Part shown: piece by piece, positions 61,449 to 64,000 of the stretch
How positions within the stretch are numbered: the stretch's first letter is position 1
How the letters are laid out: each line of letters begins with the position of its first letter
Assembly: GCF_029024305.1 (NCBI RefSeq)
Contig: NZ_CP118974.1
Location: forward strand, 558,001 to 622,000
DNA from: Mammaliicoccus vitulinus
GTDB lineage: Bacteria > Bacillota > Bacilli > Staphylococcales > Staphylococcaceae
DNA length: 64,000 nucleotides
Direction: 5' to 3'
The notes under the pieces: model-generated
Databases searched by the model: none
Told to the model about the DNA's origin: nothing
The model's input: only the letters and a program-made list of their open reading frames with translations
Translations under genes and position numbers: made by a program

Positions 61449-61931
61449 TTGAAAAAAGTAAAAACCAATGCAATGCGCATCCTCGATCAATATAATATAT
61501 TTTATCATACTCATGAATATAGCATAGGAAAAGATCATATGGATGGACATCAAGTAGCTCAATTTATTCAAAAACCAGAAAACCAAGTATATAAAACACT
61601 CGTATTGATGAATGGTAAAAATGAATACTTTGTTTTTGTTATACCTGTCGTTGAACATTTAGATATGAAAAAGGCCAGTAAAGCTGTTGGCCAGAAAAAA
61701 CTCGAACTATTACCTCTTGACCAGCTTACAAAAGTAACGGGTTATGTGAGAGGTGGATGTTCACCAGTAGGTATGAAAAAAACATTTCGAACGATTATTG
61801 ATACAACTGCTCAATCATTATCATCATTTATTGTGAGTGCAGGTAAACGAGGTTACCAAATAGAAGTGAATCCACAAGAATTAATCAAAGTCATTGATGT
61901 AGACTTCGAAGATGTTATTAAGTATAACTAA
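61449..61931 (+). CDS. ybaK: Cys-tRNA(Pro)/aminoacyl-tRNA deacylase YbaK
   Basis: Editing-type deacylase of 160 residues that hydrolyses mischarged tRNA, typically Cys-tRNA(Pro). YbaK/EbsC marks are QVYKTLVLMNGKNEYFVFVI with the catalytic Lys (about residue 49), KKLELLPLDQLTKVTGYVRG and GGCSPVGMKK in the substrate pocket. The start is TTG 61449 behind TAGGTGATAAA; no ATG is available before conserved sequence. Divergent from the small coiled-coil gene, with only 47 bases between starts. Confidence 0.87.
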   Translation: MKKVKTNAMRILDQYNIFYHTHEYSIGKDHMDGHQVAQFIQKPENQVYKTLVLMNGKNEYFVFVIPVVEHLDMKKASKAVGQKKLELLPLDQLTKVTGYVRGGCSPVGMKKTFRTIIDTTAQSLSSFIVSAGKRGYQIEVNPQELIKVIDVDFEDVIKYN

Positions 61932-62035
61932 ACTCATTTTAGTATATTTCCTTAATATTTCAAACAAAAAGTGTGCATAGAATATAAACAGTTGTTAATA
62001 TATATAAATGTGAGTCTAACGAGAGAAGTGATAAA

Positions 62036-62947
62036 GTGACAGAAAAATTTATAATGATTATACTATTAATTGCTTTAGGTTACGTACTAAAGAAGCTGAA
62101 ATTCTTTAAAGCTTCTGATGGTAATGTACTTGCAACACTTGTGTTAAATGTTACTTTGCCTTCATTAGTAATAGTAAACTTAAATGGATCAGATTTAGAT
62201 TTATCTTTAGGTTGGTTACCTATTTTGATGCTTATATATGGAATTACCGCGAAACTTTTAATTATTTGGTTATTTAAGAAAAATTATAATAATCAAATAC
62301 GAGGTACTGTCGGTATGATGGCAGCATCTGTAAACATTGGATTATTTGCATATCCACTGGTAGCGCAAATTTGGCCAGAAAATGGATTGTTGTATTTCGG
62401 TATGTTAGATATAGGTACTGCAATTATTATGTTCGGTGTAACATACTTTGTAGGAAGTTATTTCAATGATGGTGGAGATCAATTTGACTTCAAACGAATG
62501 GGCTTAAATTTATTAAAAACAGTTCCACTTATGACATATATGTTGATGTTTGTATTAAATATAATGAGTATTAAAATACCAGGAAAAGCTATAGATTTCT
62601 TTGAAGTAATCGCTAATGCAAATATGCCTCTTTCTATGATATTACTCGGACTATTTTTGAATTTTAAAATAGAAAAAGCATACTTACCAATTGTTGTTAA
62701 ATATTTATTATTTCATTATGGTTTTGGGTTATTAATGGGTATACTCGTTCATTTCTTTTTACCAGTAGATGATCCAATGATTAAAACAACATTATTAATT
62801 GGTTGGTTATTGCCTATAGGTGTTTCTGTATTATCCTATGCCATTACATTTAAATATAAGACCCTGCCAATAGTGGGAATGGCAACGAATCTTAGTATTG
62901 TCATTTCTATCGTCATATTATATGTGTATCAATTTTTCTTTGTTTAA
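62036..62947 (+). CDS. AEC family transporter
   Basis: A 303-residue member of the auxin efflux carrier family with about ten hydrophobic segments in two inverted five-segment halves. Family positions visible: LVLNVTLPSLVIVNLNG in the first half with the unwound NxTLP segment, AASVNIGLFAYPLV with the conserved NxG-PL motif, and NANMPLSMILLGLFL. Bacterial AEC proteins move malate, malonate or other small acids; substrate unknown. GTG 62036 follows GAGAGAAGTGATAAA. Single gene with a terminator. Confidence 0.8.
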   Translation: MTEKFIMIILLIALGYVLKKLKFFKASDGNVLATLVLNVTLPSLVIVNLNGSDLDLSLGWLPILMLIYGITAKLLIIWLFKKNYNNQIRGTVGMMAASVNIGLFAYPLVAQIWPENGLLYFGMLDIGTAIIMFGVTYFVGSYFNDGGDQFDFKRMGLNLLKTVPLMTYMLMFVLNIMSIKIPGKAIDFFEVIANANMPLSMILLGLFLNFKIEKAYLPIVVKYLLFHYGFGLLMGILVHFFLPVDDPMIKTTLLIGWLLPIGVSVLSYAITFKYKTLPIVGMATNLSIVISIVILYVYQFFFV

Positions 62948-62992
62948 ATTAGGAAGAGCTTGGGATATAAATACCCATTCTCAAAATAAATG

Positions 62993-63031
62993 ATCTCTTC
63001 ATTAGGTAATAGCCTAGTGAAGAGATTTTTT
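62993..63031 (+). terminator. AEC transporter terminator
   Basis: ATCTCTTCATTAGG (62993-63006) pairs with CCTAGTGAAGAGAT (63013-63026), one G-T pair, followed by a run of T. Confidence 0.88.
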
Positions 63032-63101
63032 GCTATTTATCAAGTGGAGCCTGACATGATAAATTCAAGGCCAAATCGCACGAAGACTCAAAAGATAAAT
63101 T

Positions 63102-63145
63102 AAAAAGAGCGCAAATTCTTCGGAAATAAGAATTTGCGCTCTTTT
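63102..63145. terminator. Terminator of the glucose dehydrogenase gene
   Basis: AAAAGAGCGCAAATTCTT (63103-63120) pairs with AAGAATTTGCGCTCTTTT (63128-63145); flanking A- and T-runs make it usable from either side. Confidence 0.9.
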
Positions 63146-63165
63146 ATTTTTGCTAATTTATAATA

Positions 63166-63951
63166 TTAACCTTTACCGCCCATAAATGCAGGGTAGTTTG
63201 TCATTCCGCCGTCAACATAAAGTGTTGTACCGTGAATGTAACTTGCTTGTTCTGAAGCTAGGAATACATTGATATTAGCTACTTGATCCGCTTCACCAAT
63301 TTCATTTAATGGAATCATTTCTAACGTTTCTTCTCTAGTTGCTGGGTCTGAGAATTTTTCGCGTGTATGTTCTGTAACAATTGCACCTGGAGAAATGTTA
63401 TTGATTCTAATACCATTTTTACCATATTCCATAGACATTGTTTCCATCATCAATTTTAATCCGCCTTTACTTGCAGCATAATTGACGTAGTTTGGCCATG
63501 GTATAACGTCATGGACACTTGCAGTATTGATGATTTGACCTTTAATGTCATGTTCTAAGTAATAATTAATAACTTCTCTACTTCCGATGAATGCACCAGT
63601 TAAGTTGATATCAATTACTTTAGACCATTCTGCTAAGCTCATTTCATGAGTTGGGATTGGTTTCTCGAAACCTGCGTTATTGATTAGAACATCAATACGT
63701 CCGAATTTTTCATGTGTTTGTTGGATTAAGTTCTTGATGTCTTCTTCTATTGATACGTCTGCTTTAATTGCGATTGCATCTGAACCAGCATCTTTAATAG
63801 TTTGAACAACTTTTTCAGCTTCTTCAACGTGATCAAGATAACCAATCACAACTTTAGAACCTTCTTTACCAAAACGTTCAGAAGTTGCTTTACCAATACC
63901 ACTGTTACCACCAGTGATTATAACAACTTTATCTTTTAAATCTTCATACAT
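63166..63951 (-). CDS. gdh: Glucose 1-dehydrogenase-like SDR
   Basis: Classical short-chain dehydrogenase of 261 residues: NAD(P) motif TGGNSGIGKATSERFG (about residues 13-28), NNAG, active-site Ser in NTASVHDVIPW, Tyr and Lys in YVNYAASKGG, and C-terminal YVDGGMTNYPAFMGGKG, the ending typical of Bacillus-type glucose 1-dehydrogenases. It should oxidise beta-D-glucose to gluconolactone with NAD(P)+. ATG 63951 is 8 bases after AGGAG; a GTG at 63960 overlaps that site. It lies 29 bases downstream of another minus-strand gene end, fitting the glcU-gdh pair known in staphylococci. Confidence 0.85.
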   Translation of the reverse strand: MYEDLKDKVVIITGGNSGIGKATSERFGKEGSKVVIGYLDHVEEAEKVVQTIKDAGSDAIAIKADVSIEEDIKNLIQQTHEKFGRIDVLINNAGFEKPIPTHEMSLAEWSKVIDINLTGAFIGSREVINYYLEHDIKGQIINTASVHDVIPWPNYVNYAASKGGLKLMMETMSMEYGKNGIRINNISPGAIVTEHTREKFSDPATREETLEMIPLNEIGEADQVANINVFLASEQASYIHGTTLYVDGGMTNYPAFMGGKG

Positions 63952-63980
63952 ATTAAACACTCCTATATTTTTAATTAAAT

Positions 63981-64000
63981 CTAACCTTTAGCTGCACCAA
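63981..64000 (-). CDS. 3' end of an upstream gene, possibly glcU (partial)
   Basis: On the minus strand the last codons read Gly-Ala-Ala-Lys-Gly-stop (63998-63981). A gene ending here, 29 bases before gdh, would fit the glucose uptake gene glcU that precedes gdh in some staphylococci. Only six codons are visible, so this is a position-based guess. Confidence 0.3.

Noticed and set aside
1..64000. CRISPR arrays, prophage, transposase, tRNA or rRNA genes, toxin-antitoxin or defence systems
   Set aside because: Looked for across both strands; no periodic repeats, integrase, transposase, cloverleaf genes or recognisable defence proteins were seen.

Overview
The window is an AT-rich chromosomal segment of a Staphylococcaceae bacterium. 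The sar-family regulators, the AraC-type regulator Rsp, SsaA-like CHAP proteins, FemX, FhuD2, the nitrate-binding NreA/NreB/NreC system and NarT point to Staphylococcus or its close relative Mammaliicoccus. The gene set and order (nhaC, ssaA, rsp, sarY, sarR, fhuD2, fdhD, mod, nar, nre, moa/moe, femX, RND pump) resemble a known S. aureus region. The exact species is not decidable from the sequence alone. No rRNA, tRNA, CRISPR array, prophage or intact insertion sequence is visible.

Layout. 1-2.8 kb: methionine importer metNIQ. 2.8-8.1 kb: glutamate symporter, small membrane protein, two secreted CHAP amidase-like proteins flanking an NhaC antiporter. 8.5-15.5 kb: regulators rsp, sarY and sarR, two conserved small proteins, a repeat-bearing spacer, an LLM oxidoreductase/DoxX pair and a C39-like protein. 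15.6-19.9 kb: uncharacterised operon of a membrane-anchored surface protein plus a two-permease ABC-2 exporter. 20-25.4 kb: cystine symporter, acyl-CoA dehydrogenase, EamA exporter, DUF454 protein, Fur-controlled siderophore-binding lipoprotein. 25.5-31.6 kb: divergent sialic-acid locus (nanT-nanA versus two FadR-type regulators and nanK), then bioY behind a BirA operator, and a GNAT gene. 31.7-51.2 kb: a continuous nitrate-respiration and molybdenum block: fdhD, modABC, narGHJI, nreABC, narT, moeB, moaB, moaC, moeA-mobB-moaE-moaD-mobA-moaA. 51.3-64 kb: an SDR enzyme, Bcr/CflA exporter, VOC protein, femX, an RND pump, an aminotransferase, small membrane and coiled-coil proteins, YbaK, an AEC carrier and a glucose dehydrogenase with the tail of a probable partner gene at the right edge.

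How the genes work together. ModABC imports molybdate; the Moa/Moe/Mob proteins build molybdopterin guanine dinucleotide; NarGHI respires nitrate with NarJ as chaperone; NarT moves nitrate/nitrite; NreA (nitrate) and NreB (oxygen, via an Fe-S cluster) feed NreC. The narG and narT promoters share one architecture: a TAGGG half-site, an NreC-like palindrome and a TACAAT -10 at identical palindrome spacing, plus a Rex-like element. This is the most informative regulatory structure in the window. No nitrite reductase genes lie beside nar. I found no convincing new defence or mobile system. The best under-described candidates are the structured leader of nhaC, the surface-protein/ABC-2 operon, the site-dense ssaA-rsp spacer and the hairpin repeat at 12.3-12.6 kb.
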